From: Fen-1135 sp963705275 | Lineage (GTDB): Bacteria; Desulfobacterota; Syntrophia; Syntrophales; UBA2185 | Direction: 5' to 3' | DNA: 64,000 nucleotides | Assembly: GCA_963705275.1 (NCBI GenBank) | Contig: OY970063.1 | Location: 434,001 to 498,000, forward strand | Shown here: one piece after another, positions 27,669 to 36,747 of the stretch | How the letters are laid out: the number at the start of each line of letters is the position of its first letter | Numbering within the stretch: position 1 is the stretch's first letter | The notes under the pieces: generated by a model | Databases searched by the model: none | Told to the model about the DNA's origin: nothing | The model's input: the letters and a program-made list of their open reading frames with translations, nothing else | Program-made: the position numbers and the translations under genes

Positions 27669-27909
27669 ATTGTCAGATCTTTTGAATTTTGCGCCAATCT
27701 ATCAGATTTATCATATGATTTCAATAGCCTTATGCTGACACGCCAATGTTTGAAATTCATACCCGGAAGAACTGAATAACAATACAGGGCGCAAGAGACG
27801 TGTCCAATTTAACTTTAAAGAATTCTGCGACGTTTTCTGAAATATAAAACATATTGACAATTCCTTCTCGTGATGACATTTTCCCAAGGACATATTTTGG
27901 AGTAAGACT

Positions 27910-28779
27910 GTGAAAATTAGGGAACTACTTTCTCAAAAGAAATTTATCCTTTCGTTCGAGGTTTTCCCTCCGAAGAGAGAAGGCAATCTTGATAGTCTGT
28001 ATGTCACGATTACGGAACTGTCGGAATCGAAGCCTGATTTCATCTCTGTAACCTACGGAGCAGGAGGAAGCACGAGGGAGAAAACAATAGAAATATCCTC
28101 CAAGGTCAAGAATGAATTTAAGCTGGAGGTGCTGGCCCATCTCACCTGCGTTCAGTCCACCAGGGATGACATAGCGCGGATTCTCGATTGCCTTAAGGAT
28201 GAAAACGTGGAGAACATCCTTGCCCTGCGGGGCGACCCGCCGGAAGGAATGGACAAATTCACAATGACGGAAGGCGGCTTCGGGCATGCGAACGAGCTTG
28301 TAGAATTCATCAGGGGCCGCGCCGACTTCTCGATAGGCGTTGCCGGTTATCCGGAGGGACACATCGAGGCCCCCAGCATTGAATTCGACATGAAGTATTT
28401 GAAGAGGAAGGTGGATGCGGGCGCGGACTTCATCATCACCCAGCTATTCTATGATAACGACTTCTTCTACAGCTTTCGCGATCGCGCCATGGCACTTAAA
28501 ATTGATGTTCCCATAATACCGGGGATATTCCCCATCCTGAACTACAACCAGATCAAACGGATTGCATCCCTTGCCGGCGTGAAGATACCGACGAAATTCG
28601 GCGAAAAGGTCGAAAAGAATAAAGACCGGCCGGAGGACGTTGAGAAATACGGAATAGAATACGCAACCCTTCAGGCGGAGAACCTGATTAAGAACGATGT
28701 AGCAGGCCTGCATCTTTACTGCATGAACAAGAGCCATCCGGTGAAGACGATCCTTGCTGAATTATCTTTACCCCGCTGA
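27910..28779 (+). CDS. metF: Methylenetetrahydrofolate reductase
   Basis: A 289-aa FAD-dependent TIM-barrel enzyme that interconverts 5,10-methylene- and 5-methyl-tetrahydrofolate for methionine synthesis or the Wood-Ljungdahl methyl branch. Motifs are FEVFPPKREGN, VTYGAGGSTR, HLTCVQSTRDDIARIL, ILALRGDPP, GVAGYPEGH, FIITQLFYDN, and PGIFPILNY. No zinc-binding MetV-type partner gene lies next to it. It is a single gene followed by tRNA-Arg. The 240-base divergent region upstream shows no riboswitch that I recognise. Confidence 0.95.
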   Translation: MKIRELLSQKKFILSFEVFPPKREGNLDSLYVTITELSESKPDFISVTYGAGGSTREKTIEISSKVKNEFKLEVLAHLTCVQSTRDDIARILDCLKDENVENILALRGDPPEGMDKFTMTEGGFGHANELVEFIRGRADFSIGVAGYPEGHIEAPSIEFDMKYLKRKVDAGADFIITQLFYDNDFFYSFRDRAMALKIDVPIIPGIFPILNYNQIKRIASLAGVKIPTKFGEKVEKNKDRPEDVEKYGIEYATLQAENLIKNDVAGLHLYCMNKSHPVKTILAELSLPR

Positions 28780-28836
28780 CTCGAACAAATGGCGGGAACG
28801 CATGCTTCCCTGCACGATTAACAACCTGCATACGAC

Positions 28837-28913
28837 GGGCGATTAGCTCAGTTGGATAGAGCGCTGGTCTCCGGAACCAGAGGCCCCGGGTTCAAGTCCC
28901 GGATCGTCCGCCA
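28837..28913 (+). tRNA. tRNA-Arg (anticodon CCG)
   Basis: A complete 77-base cloverleaf. The acceptor stem is GGGCGAT paired with ATCGTCC (one G-U pair). The D-loop is AGCTCAGTTGGATAGAG, the anticodon stem CTGGT/ACCAG with loop CTCCGGA gives anticodon CCG for the codon CGG, and the T-loop is GGTTCAAGTCC. The 3' CCA is encoded. It borders a region of decayed genes, and tRNA 3' ends are common integration targets, but I found no matching direct repeat of its 3' end downstream. Confidence 0.97.
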
Positions 28914-29198
28914 AATAATATCAGCAATTTAGAAAAAAATTCTAAACCTTTACATTAATATCACACAGACGTTTCCAACTATATTTCCAACCTTTGTGGA
29001 CTAACAGAATAAGCCATTTCCGACCCCTGCCCTTCCCGGCTAAGCATGCTTTAATAAGTTCATCCTGTAACTAACGTTTGACCACTCTCGAAAAAGCAGT
29101 AAATTTCTTCTAAGAATAGAGAACTTCTTTGAGCGGTTCGAGCTACGCCGAACGAACTACCATCGTATAGATTAAGACAACCATGGAAAATTAACACA
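28914..29198. other. Start of the decayed island next to tRNA-Arg, no gene seen
   Basis: About 285 AT-rich bases directly after the tRNA. All frames are closed by many stops. A short inverted repeat (GTTCG-AGCTACGC-CGAAC, near 29136-29153) is visible. No integrase remnant could be recognised with confidence. The base composition is lower in GC than the flanking genes. Confidence 0.5.
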
Positions 29199-30012
29199 GC
29201 TGGATTCACGTAAAATTCTTTAAAAAAGATCTTCCAGTGTTTTTGTCAACTGACACCGAAACAGAGACACTAATAGAAGAGTTGCTAAACTCTTGCAAGA
29301 TAAACCCCAAGAATTTCATGCACAACTACTATCATGTGGCAAGAATTTATTAAGCGTATCATCTCGAAATCTATCGAATGTCTGAGTAACGAAAGCGACT
29401 CTCCCAGAAGAGTTCAAAAGAGGCCGTCCTCAAATACATCGACACTTTTACGGTATTTGAAGATATGCTTTGGGACTGACGAAACTTACAGAGATCATAC
29501 TTCACTCTCTTTGGGTATTTTGATTGGTCATGAATTGTATAACCCGCCTTGGTGGTTACGACAGCATCAACATAGCAGGGCAGATCAAAATTGACTATCG
29601 AAAGGAAAACTTTATTTCATCGCAGAAGCAAGTAGGCACGAGAACACACATGGAAGCGATGTGGGGAATGATCTCATTCTGCATGACCTTGGATATCCTA
29701 TTGAAAACATGATGAGAACCCAAAGCGTATTTCGTGATATACTTGAGCCATTTGCAATTGATTTCAATTCGGTATTTCAAATTGATGTCGGCTCTCGTAT
29801 CACTCTTTTGCATCAAAGTATTTGCGATCGCTCTCCACATGTATAGGCCCGAAGGATAACCCACAACGAAGCAAAGAACCTTTACGAGAAGGCTAAGAAG
29901 GAAGGGAACACAGGTTATTGAGACGGCCACGACGAGCAAGGACGAGGGGATTGAGATAGAATTCAAAATTGCTTCTGTGAATAAAGCACATTCGCTTGGA
30001 GTTCCATACTAG
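29199..30012 (+). pseudogene. Decayed gene(s) of unknown family
   Basis: Coding-like stretches in changing plus-strand frames, joined by frameshifts and stops. In order they read HSWIHVKFFKKDLPVFLSTD... (from 29199), EAVLKYIDTFTVFEDMLWD (near 29427), GGYDSINIAGQIKIDYRKEN (near 29552), DLGYPIENMMRTQSVFRDIL (near 29688), NEAKNLYEKAKKEG (near 29865) and IETATTSKDEGIEIEFKIAS ending in TAG at 30012. Amino-acid composition is natural, not random, so this is probably one or two genes broken by several indels. I do not recognise the family. Confidence 0.45.
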
Positions 30013-30194
30013 CTGTTAAAAACATCGATATCTGCCGAAGGTAACTATAAAGGTGGTGGCATCGTGATTATTTAAAGCTTTTAACTCAGAAAGATATTTT
30101 ATATTCTATATTGCATCATACTTCCGAAGAGCCGAAGGATGAAGCCGTCAATCGCTTTCAGTTGTTTTATTATTATAGATGATATTAGGAAACC

Positions 30195-30371
30195 ATGAGA
30201 TACAGTCGAGGCGGCAAATCAAGGGGGCTTAAATCAGAATATTGTGAAGTGGAGTGGGATATAGATAAAAATATGACAACAGTTAAACTTGACTACCAGG
30301 GCATAAGAACTGGATGCAAATCCAAATACTCACAATGGAAAACAAATACAAGATCCAAAATCGAGAAGTAA
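30195..30371 (+). CDS. Small intact ORF in the decayed island, 58 aa
   Basis: A 58-codon ORF from ATG 30195 to TAA 30371, preceded by TAGGAAACC, a fair ribosome site. The product starts MRYSRGGKSRGLKSEYCEV and is basic, with aromatic residues (EVEWDIDKNMTTVKLDYQGI) suggesting a small beta-rich domain. It is the only frame in the island that is both intact and preceded by a good Shine-Dalgarno sequence. No family recognised; it could be a surviving accessory gene or a fragment. Confidence 0.4.
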   Translation: MRYSRGGKSRGLKSEYCEVEWDIDKNMTTVKLDYQGIRTGCKSKYSQWKTNTRSKIEK

Positions 30372-30567
30372 AAGCGATTCATGCTATGTGATGAGCTTAA
30401 ATTCCTTCATGAAAAGGCTGGGTTTTATAAAGATATGCAACTAGTTCTCTTTTAAAGATTCAGTGCCAATTCCCTCAAAGGAGATTCCTGACAACTATAT
30501 CTGACAGCCATCGCCAATTTTCATCCCCTCATCCAAGCCTATAAGAAGTAAATAAGGGGCGATCATC

Positions 30568-31346
30568 ATGACAAATCCTGAAGAAAGAAAAATCGAAGCT
30601 GCTGAAAGGGCTGCCGATGCTGCTGAAAAGTCGGCCAGTTTCACAGGGCAGTCTGCTGATGCAGCATTAAGACAAGCAAGTGCAGCAGAGAATGCTTCTG
30701 AATACGTGAAGAATACGGCGATTTATACCCGTGATTCGAGCCAAGTGGCTGAAACGGTCTGTTATTATACTTATGCTCAGTGTCGTGGCAACCTTGATAT
30801 TCTCTAGTTTAACGTGGCTTCGTGAAGATACGTTATTTTATGCGCGTAAAAGGTCGCAAATTCAAGCAATGGTTTCGGATGTCGCATATGACCATGCGCC
30901 CAAAGATAACAGTGATCGTCCAAGCAGTTCTAATCGTAAATCCAGTTTTACTAGCGTGAAATTTGATCTCGTCAACTACAGTGGGTTCGATGCACAGGAT
31001 ATACTATTAATGTAAGATTTCCGGATATGGCATGGATATATGATTGGAAGCTTTCAAATGAAAAGAAAGGAGACCAGAAGATGATCTTGATTCACAAAAA
31101 ATATCTTCTTTGCCTTTTTTGGGAGCAAAGAAATCCCTGCCATTCCCTCCAATCACAGGAGAGTACTCGTTGGAGGAAGCCTGTGAGAAACGGATAGAGG
31201 TTCCGGTCTCTGTCCGATTGAGATGGCAAAGCGAGAATGGTTATATAGCTAACAGAGAGCAAGAATTCAGAATCATCTGCACAACAGTTGATGGGAAGAG
31301 GGTCTTCTCTATGCATGCCGTCAAAATTATTTCGCGAGAGGATTAA
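30568..31346 (+). pseudogene. Frameshifted membrane protein gene with an Ala-rich N-terminus
   Basis: ATG 30568 follows AAGGGG and starts an Ala-rich heptad-like segment (ERAADAAEKSASFTGQSADA). After a frameshift near 30740-30760 the reading continues as a transmembrane segment (SVIILMLSVVATLIFSSLTW) and an extracytoplasmic domain (KFDLVNYSGFDAQDILL). A second shift near 31005 leads to NVRFPDMAWIYDWKLSNEKK, and a third near 31080 to SLPFLGAKKSLPFPPITGEY and the end at 31346. Joined, it would be about 260 aa with coiled coil, one membrane span and a soluble C-terminal domain. Three indels point to a pseudogene. Confidence 0.6.
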
Positions 31347-31709
31347 CATCAATGAAGATTATCCAGTCGGGTGGTCGTTATCGCACTTCTTATTGAACTT
31401 CAACGGTCAGTAAGAAATCCTCATCAAGCCTTTTCTCGAAAGGCCATGCCTTTCGAGAAGATCTTTTATCTCTTCTAAAAATTCTTTCAATTCATTCTTC
31501 TGCAAGACGTTATGGAAAAATCATCGGTGCTATCACCTGGGTTAATTTTGTGCCGTAATCACCGATAATGCTGCACTCCAAGTCCTGCATAAAAATTGTT
31601 GATTTACTGAAAAAAATATTATAGAAATCAATTCCACTTAAAATCTTAATATTCAGGACTCCTTGTTCGTGCAAATAGTACGGACTTTAGAGCCATGAGG
31701 AGGTAAAAG
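31347..31709. other. Gap upstream of rpsF with a long hairpin and a possible promoter
   Basis: About 360 bases without a gene. A perfect 12-bp inverted repeat (TTCTCGAAAGGC / GCCTTTCGAGAA, 31433-31459, loop CAT) may terminate plus-strand transcripts from the island, though only a weak T-rich stretch (GATCTTTT) follows. A possible promoter for the ribosomal operon is TTGTTG at 31596-31601 with TATAGA at 31620-31625, spacing 18. No autoregulatory S6/S18 binding structure was recognised. Confidence 0.4.
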
Positions 31710-32147
31710 TTGAAAAGATACGAAACTCTGTTTATTGTCCAAATTGACCTTCCCGCCGACGAGATCAATAGTATTATCGACCGCTATAAAGCAATTGTAA
31801 CGGCTCTCAAAGGCACAATCATCAAAGCCGAAAAATGGGGCAAGAGAAAATTAGCCTACGAGATCAGGAAGCAATCAAACGGCTTCTACATCCTGCTCGA
31901 TTTCGCAGGCAAGAGCGCCATCATCGACGAACTGGAAAGAAATTTCAAAATCGATGACAAAGTGCTGAAATTCATGACAATAATGAAGAACCGCAACGTT
32001 GATCTGGCAGCGATCGAAAAAGAAATACAGGGGGAAAGCAAGAGTGAGACGCCACGTCCGACCCTGATGTTCGAAAGCCGGGAAAGTGCTGAACCGAAAA
32101 TGGAGACCGATGCAAATAAAGACTCCACGCCATCAGAGCCCACATAA
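31710..32147 (+). CDS. rpsF: 30S ribosomal protein bS6
   Basis: Small-subunit protein bS6, 145 aa, which pairs with bS18 on the platform. It has KRYETLFIVQIDLPADEI, WGKRKLAYEIRKQSNGFYILLDF and LERNFKIDDKVLKFMTI. The C-terminus carries a charged extension of about 40 residues beyond the core, common in this lineage. TTG start at 31710, strongly supported by GAGGAGGT upstream. First gene of rpsF-rpsR-DUF2232-rplI-dnaB. No ssb gene follows, unlike many Gram-positive bacteria. Confidence 0.97.
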   Translation: MKRYETLFIVQIDLPADEINSIIDRYKAIVTALKGTIIKAEKWGKRKLAYEIRKQSNGFYILLDFAGKSAIIDELERNFKIDDKVLKFMTIMKNRNVDLAAIEKEIQGESKSETPRPTLMFESRESAEPKMETDANKDSTPSEPT

Positions 32148-32187
32148 AGGATCATATAACCGGGAAACGGAGGAAAAAGTATAACAG

Positions 32188-32466
32188 ATGCCAACACCAT
32201 CAAGAGATACAAGGCCATCAAGGCCGGATTCAAGACCGCAGAAGAAATTTTACCATAAGAGAAAATTTTGTCGCTTTTGCACAGATTCGGAGATAAGAAT
32301 TGAATACAAAGAACCTCTTGTCTTGAAAGATTACATAACGGACAGGGGCAAGATTATACCGAGAAGAATCACCGGGAATTGTGCCAAACATCAAAGGGAA
32401 GTTACTGTGGCCATAAAAAGGGCGAGGACCATAGCCCTGCTGCCCTTTGTTGTCTCCGAATGGTAA
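32188..32466 (+). CDS. rpsR: 30S ribosomal protein bS18
   Basis: Small-subunit protein bS18, 92 aa, partner of bS6. It has KKFYHKRKFCRFCTDSEIRI, DYITDRGKIIPRRITGNCAKHQRE and the C-terminal VAIKRARTIALLPFV. The CxxC plus a later Cys/His pattern (CRFC, NCAKH) is of the zinc-binding (C+) form. GGAGG lies upstream. Second gene of the S6 operon. Confidence 0.97.
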   Translation: MPTPSRDTRPSRPDSRPQKKFYHKRKFCRFCTDSEIRIEYKEPLVLKDYITDRGKIIPRRITGNCAKHQREVTVAIKRARTIALLPFVVSEW

Positions 32467-32516
32467 TATCATATTGGAAGATGGCCGCTTCAGGTCAAGA
32501 TTGATGGATTCAGACT

Positions 32517-33485
32517 TTGAACAAAGAAAGGGGTGCATTCTTTAAGAGTAATTTTTCCCTGGGCATAGCCGTATCCTCCCTGGCCTTTCTCGCTGCATCG
32601 CTCATTCCTATGTTGGGTGCTTTCTTTCTTGTCCTGACACCCCTGCCGACTATTTATTATTATTCCAAGACAGGCAGGATACAGGGATTTGCAATCTTAG
32701 TCGTATCTCTTTTTCTGGTCGGAATAGTCCTGACGATTTCAGGTTCTCTCGCGAATCTACCGTTGCTATTCATGACAGGATTATTGGGGCTATTTCTTTC
32801 AGAAATTTTTCGGAGGAATTACTCCATAGAGAGAACCATCATCTACCCTGTGACTGCGGTCTTGATGCTTTGGTGCTCTTTCATAGTTATCCAAAGTCTC
32901 TCCGCAGGGGAAGAGCCATGGCGTCTCATTGAGGATTACATAGGGAAAAATATCCAGGACAGCATTCAATTCTATGCCCAATTGGATATTCCCGCAGAGC
33001 AAATTGACTTTCTCAAGGAAAATCTTAAAGAGATAGCCAATTTCTTTGCAAACATCTTCCCTGCTATTGTCCTGGTGAGCGCGTCCTTTGTAGTGTGGCT
33101 AAATATACTGGCAGCAAAAGAGATATTCGCAAGAACGGGGATGTGGTATCCCGATTTCGGCGATCTTTCACGTTGGAAGGCGCCTGAGCGGCTGATATGG
33201 CTTCTCATCGCTGCCGGGGGGCTGCTTATGGTCCCTGATTCATTGTTGAGGATAATCAGCCTGAATCTCGTGATCGTTTGCACGTTTGTGTATCTTCTTC
33301 AGGGTTTGTCAATTATAAGTTTTTTATTCAAGACAAGAAATGTTCACAGATATTTCAGGATGCTTTTTTATTTTCTTATTTTTGCTCAACAATATTTAAT
33401 ACTGCTCCTGGCTATCGTAGGCGTGTTTGATCTGTGGGTTGATTTTAGAAAATTTATCAAACCAGCTACATCCTCCACTTCATAG
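32517..33485 (+). CDS. DUF2232 multi-pass membrane protein
   Basis: A 322-aa integral membrane protein of the DUF2232 (YybS-like) family, with about eight hydrophobic segments, for example VSSLAFLAASLIPMLGAFFL, GLLGLFLSEIF and LIWLLIAAGGLLMV. It sits between rpsR and rplI, the usual place for this family in deltaproteobacteria. TTG start at 32517 has no strong ribosome site; an upstream stop prevents a longer start. Function unknown in the family; it resembles membrane components of small-molecule transporters. Confidence 0.88.
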   Translation: MNKERGAFFKSNFSLGIAVSSLAFLAASLIPMLGAFFLVLTPLPTIYYYSKTGRIQGFAILVVSLFLVGIVLTISGSLANLPLLFMTGLLGLFLSEIFRRNYSIERTIIYPVTAVLMLWCSFIVIQSLSAGEEPWRLIEDYIGKNIQDSIQFYAQLDIPAEQIDFLKENLKEIANFFANIFPAIVLVSASFVVWLNILAAKEIFARTGMWYPDFGDLSRWKAPERLIWLLIAAGGLLMVPDSLLRIISLNLVIVCTFVYLLQGLSIISFLFKTRNVHRYFRMLFYFLIFAQQYLILLLAIVGVFDLWVDFRKFIKPATSSTS

Positions 33486-33612
33486 ACAAGATCACAAGAG
33501 CCCCTGGCTTGATAATCTTGCAAAAAGTGGACATATACGGGCAAGTTGTTTAGCCTCTCTTGTATTCGCTTAGAACTTATGTGGAGAAATTCAGACTTAA
33601 CGAGGAGAGCTT

Positions 33613-34059
33613 ATGAAGGTAATATTGAAACAGAATGTTGATTCTCTTGGAAAGGCGGGAGATGCGGTAAAAGTGGCCGATGGTTATGCGAGGAACTATC
33701 TGATACCCAAAGGTTTCGCAGTGGAAGCGAGCAACTGGTCTCTCAAGGCTTTCGAAAATGAAAAAAAGCAAATAATGAAGAATATCGAAACTGAAAGAAA
33801 AAAAGCCGAAGCGATGATTGAGAGGCTCGCAGGTGTGACTGTCAGCCTTACCAGGCGCGTCGGGGAACAGGACAAGCTGTTCGGGTCGGTCACTACGAAA
33901 GATATAGAAAAATCCCTCCATGATCTGGGAATAGAGATAGATAAAAAAATGATATTACTTGAAGAACCTATAAAGACTCCCGGTGAATTTCTGGCCAAGA
34001 TTAAACTTCAACCTGGGGTAATGACTGACATAAAGATAACAGTAATTGGAGAGGCATAG
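33613..34059 (+). CDS. rplI: 50S ribosomal protein bL9
   Basis: Large-subunit protein bL9, 148 aa, near the L1 stalk. It has MKVILKQNVDSLGKAGD, VADGYARNYLIPKGFA, a long connecting helix and a C-terminal domain with LFGSVTTKDI. GAGGAGAGCTT precedes ATG 33613. It is followed after 8 bases by dnaB. Confidence 0.97.
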   Translation: MKVILKQNVDSLGKAGDAVKVADGYARNYLIPKGFAVEASNWSLKAFENEKKQIMKNIETERKKAEAMIERLAGVTVSLTRRVGEQDKLFGSVTTKDIEKSLHDLGIEIDKKMILLEEPIKTPGEFLAKIKLQPGVMTDIKITVIGEA

Positions 34060-34067
34060 AACTGTCG

Positions 34068-35429
34068 ATGAAAGATATTGACACCTCATTGCATCGGGTG
34101 CCGCCCCAGAATCTTGAAGCTGAGCAGTCCGTAATCGGAGGAATCCTCCTCGATAATCAGGCACTGAACAGCGTTCTGGAAGTGCTTCATGTCGATGATT
34201 TCTATAGCGAGGCTCATCGTAAAATATTCGCTGCCATTATTGAACTCTATGACAGAAATGAACCAAGTGATCTCATCACATTAAGTAACATACTAAGAAG
34301 CAAGAATCAGCTCGATCAAGCGGGGGGAGCATCCTACCTATCGACGCTCGCGGATAATGTGCCGTCTGCAGCCAATATAGACCATTATTCCAAGATCGTT
34401 AAAGAGAAGTCTATTTTGCGCAAATTAATCGGCACAGCCACCGATATTCTGGGCAAGAGTTACAATGCAGGTACGGACATCGATACGGTCCTCGACGAAG
34501 CTGAACGTGCCATATTCGACATATCGGAAAATAAAATAAGGCCGGCCTTCAGCCCTTTCAAAGACATAATAAAGGAAAGCGTCAAGACTATTGAGAGGCT
34601 ATATGAAAGAAAAGAGCTTGTAACCGGTGTTCCCACTGGATTTGAAAAGATGGACGATATCACCTCAGGACTGCAAAAATCCGATTTGGTGATAATTGCA
34701 GGTCGGCCAAGCATGGGGAAAACAGCATTCGCCCTTAACATTGCGCAGTATGCGGCTCTCGAAGCGAATGTCGCCGTTGCAATTTTCTCTCTGGAAATGT
34801 CGAAAGAGCAGCTCGCCCTGCGCATGCTTTCCTCGGAAGCGAGGGTTGATTCGCAGAGAATCAGGAGGGGCTTCCTCGGAGAGGCTGATTGGCCGAGGCT
34901 GATCTCCGCCGCTGGAAGGCTTTCCGAGGCCCAGATATTTATCGATGATTCATCGGCGATTACCGCATTGGAAATGAAGGCAAAGGCACGACGGCTGAAA
35001 TCCACCGTCGACCTCGGCCTGATCATACTGGATTATCTCCAACTTATGAGGAGCGGCGGTTACAGGGAAACATCACGAGAGCAGGAAATATCGGAAATCA
35101 GCCGTTCACTAAAGGCCCTTGCAAAGGAATTGAATGTTCCGGTAATAGCGCTTTCCCAGCTGAACCGAAAGTTGGAAGACAGGACCAATAAGCGACCACA
35201 GATGGCGGATCTGAGGGATTCAGGGGCAATTGAGCAGGACGCAGATTTGATCGCCTTTATTTACAGGGATGAGGTCTATGAGAAGTCCGAGGAAAATCCT
35301 GAAAAAGGCATGGCCGAGATAATTATTGGTAAACAAAGAAACGGGCCAACGGGTATGGTTAAGCTGGCATTTCAGGACAAGTTTGCTCGTTTTGAAAACC
35401 TCGCCAGAGGGATTGACATGGAGCCTTAG
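34068..35429 (+). CDS. dnaB: Replicative DNA helicase
   Basis: DnaB helicase, 453 aa, unwinds DNA at the replication fork. The N-terminal DnaB domain (about 10-115, PPQNLEAEQSVIGGIL) is followed by the RecA-like ATPase with Walker A GRPSMGKTAFALN, Walker B LIILDYLQLM and QLNRKLEDR. The C-terminus has GKQRNGPTG. No intein is present in the usual P-loop site. Last gene of the S6 operon, convergent with rpoH. Confidence 0.97.
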   Translation: MKDIDTSLHRVPPQNLEAEQSVIGGILLDNQALNSVLEVLHVDDFYSEAHRKIFAAIIELYDRNEPSDLITLSNILRSKNQLDQAGGASYLSTLADNVPSAANIDHYSKIVKEKSILRKLIGTATDILGKSYNAGTDIDTVLDEAERAIFDISENKIRPAFSPFKDIIKESVKTIERLYERKELVTGVPTGFEKMDDITSGLQKSDLVIIAGRPSMGKTAFALNIAQYAALEANVAVAIFSLEMSKEQLALRMLSSEARVDSQRIRRGFLGEADWPRLISAAGRLSEAQIFIDDSSAITALEMKAKARRLKSTVDLGLIILDYLQLMRSGGYRETSREQEISEISRSLKALAKELNVPVIALSQLNRKLEDRTNKRPQMADLRDSGAIEQDADLIAFIYRDEVYEKSEENPEKGMAEIIIGKQRNGPTGMVKLAFQDKFARFENLARGIDMEP

Positions 35430-35570
35430 CCATATGGGAAAACTTCAATTGTGATCTTCAAGTCCCTCCTCTCTAAAGGTTCTTGCATTACCCGTCTTCA
35501 GCAAACAATCAGGGCTTTATCGACACCGTATCGATTAGAATCTGCCACATCTTGCGAAGTTTGCTAGGTC

Positions 35571-36431
35571 TCATGCCTCCAGCAGATCCCGCTCTTTCCC
35601 TAAATATGGAATTGCCAGTCTCAATTTTTTGAGGGCCTGCTTCTCAATCTGTCTGGCCCGCTCCCTGGTAATGTTATATTTATTGCCAATTTCCTGTAGG
35701 GTTTTCGGGCTGTCCGTCATTATACGATGTCTGACGATGTAGCTCTCCCTTTCATTTAGATTTGTGAGGGCCCCGGCGATGTTTCTCTTTACGATATCCA
35801 TCTCTTCTTTCTTAATCAAGGACGTCTCCTGATCCTCTCCCTTGTAAGTCAAATAATCGAGATGAGACGTTTCTCCCTCTCCGCTGATGTATGAATCAAG
35901 CGAGAGATCGCGATAAGTAAGCCTCTGGTCCATTTCTCGAATTTCTGTTTCCTTGACGCCAAGAGATTCCGCAATCTCGCCGAATTCAGGGTTCTTCTGC
36001 GAAAGGGCCTCAAGTTTCTTTTTCGCCTGACCGAGCTTGAAAAAAAGTTTCCTCTGGGCCTGCGTGGTCCCGATCTTTACAAGACTCCACGATTTAATTA
36101 TAAAATTTTGTATATATGCCCTTATCCACCACACCGCATAAGATATGAGCCTGTATCCTTTATAGGGATCAAACTTTTTCACGGCGTGCATGAGGCCTAT
36201 ATTCCCTTCCTGAATCAGATCGGCCAGTTTGACTCCGTAATTTCTGTATTCGTGCGCGATCTTGACAACAAACCTCAGGTTCGAAACGACCAGCTTCTCG
36301 GCTGCCTCCATGTCATTATATTTCTTAAATTTCACGGCAAACCTGAATTCTTCATCTGCGCTCAGAAGGGGATGGCGATTAATCTGTGCTATATAGATCT
36401 CAAGAGTACTCGTTACTGACGGCAGTTCCAA
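35571..36431 (-). CDS. rpoH: RNA polymerase sigma-32-type factor
   Basis: Heat-shock sigma factor of the RpoH group, 286 aa. Region 2 shows KLVVSNLRFVVKIAHEYRNYGVK, DLIQEGNIGLMHAVKKFDPY and ISYAVWWIRAYI. The RpoH box is seen as QRKLFFKLGQAKKKL, which separates it from RpoD and RpoS. Region 4 has LQEIGNKYNITRERARQIEKQALKKLR. TTG start at 36431 with AGGAG six bases upstream. It is divergent from clpB, a standard member of the heat-shock regulon. No clear sigma-32 promoter (CTTGAA with CCCCAT) was seen in the intergenic region. Confidence 0.93.
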   Translation of the reverse strand: MELPSVTSTLEIYIAQINRHPLLSADEEFRFAVKFKKYNDMEAAEKLVVSNLRFVVKIAHEYRNYGVKLADLIQEGNIGLMHAVKKFDPYKGYRLISYAVWWIRAYIQNFIIKSWSLVKIGTTQAQRKLFFKLGQAKKKLEALSQKNPEFGEIAESLGVKETEIREMDQRLTYRDLSLDSYISGEGETSHLDYLTYKGEDQETSLIKKEEMDIVKRNIAGALTNLNERESYIVRHRIMTDSPKTLQEIGNKYNITRERARQIEKQALKKLRLAIPYLGKERDLLEA

Positions 36432-36538
36432 TTAACACTCCTATATTCTGCTTTGATCGACTTACAATGTTTGATTTTATTATGCTTTTAGTCCTTCAGT
36501 CAATATCTTTGACACATTTTTTCTTCATGATGCATATC

Positions 36539-36567
36539 TTGACAGATTAACTATCCGTGTTTACATT
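36539..36567 (+). promoter_or_regulatory. Probable sigma-70 promoter upstream of clpB
   Basis: TTGACA at 36539-36544 and TACATT at 36562-36567 with the ideal 17-base spacer. A second TTGACA lies 30 bases upstream (36509-36514) with a weak -10. The start would leave a leader of about 170 bases before clpB. No CIRCE operator (TTAGCACTC and its complement) was found, so HrcA control is unlikely. Confidence 0.5.
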
Positions 36568-36747
36568 TATAAAGATAATCCGCTATTTGGATGTGCATTG
36601 ATAGTGAAACCCTGAAGAGCGTGAAGGCGCAAGTTACGCCATATCTTTCTTCGTTGCAGCCACACATCAACGTAAATGTTACTGGGGTCGATATACTGCT
36701 GATAAGACCGGATGTTAAAGGGTGAACCCAGGATTATTGGAGGTATC

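Noticed and set aside
31577..31590. TCCAAGTCCTGCA, a partial match to the 3' part of tRNA-Arg (TTCAAGTCCCGGA), as an attachment-site repeat
   Set aside because: Only 10 of 13 bases match and flanking bases do not, so it is no better than chance.
36432..36747. Search for CIRCE or sigma-32 promoter between rpoH and clpB
   Set aside because: Neither motif was present; only sigma-70-like elements were found.
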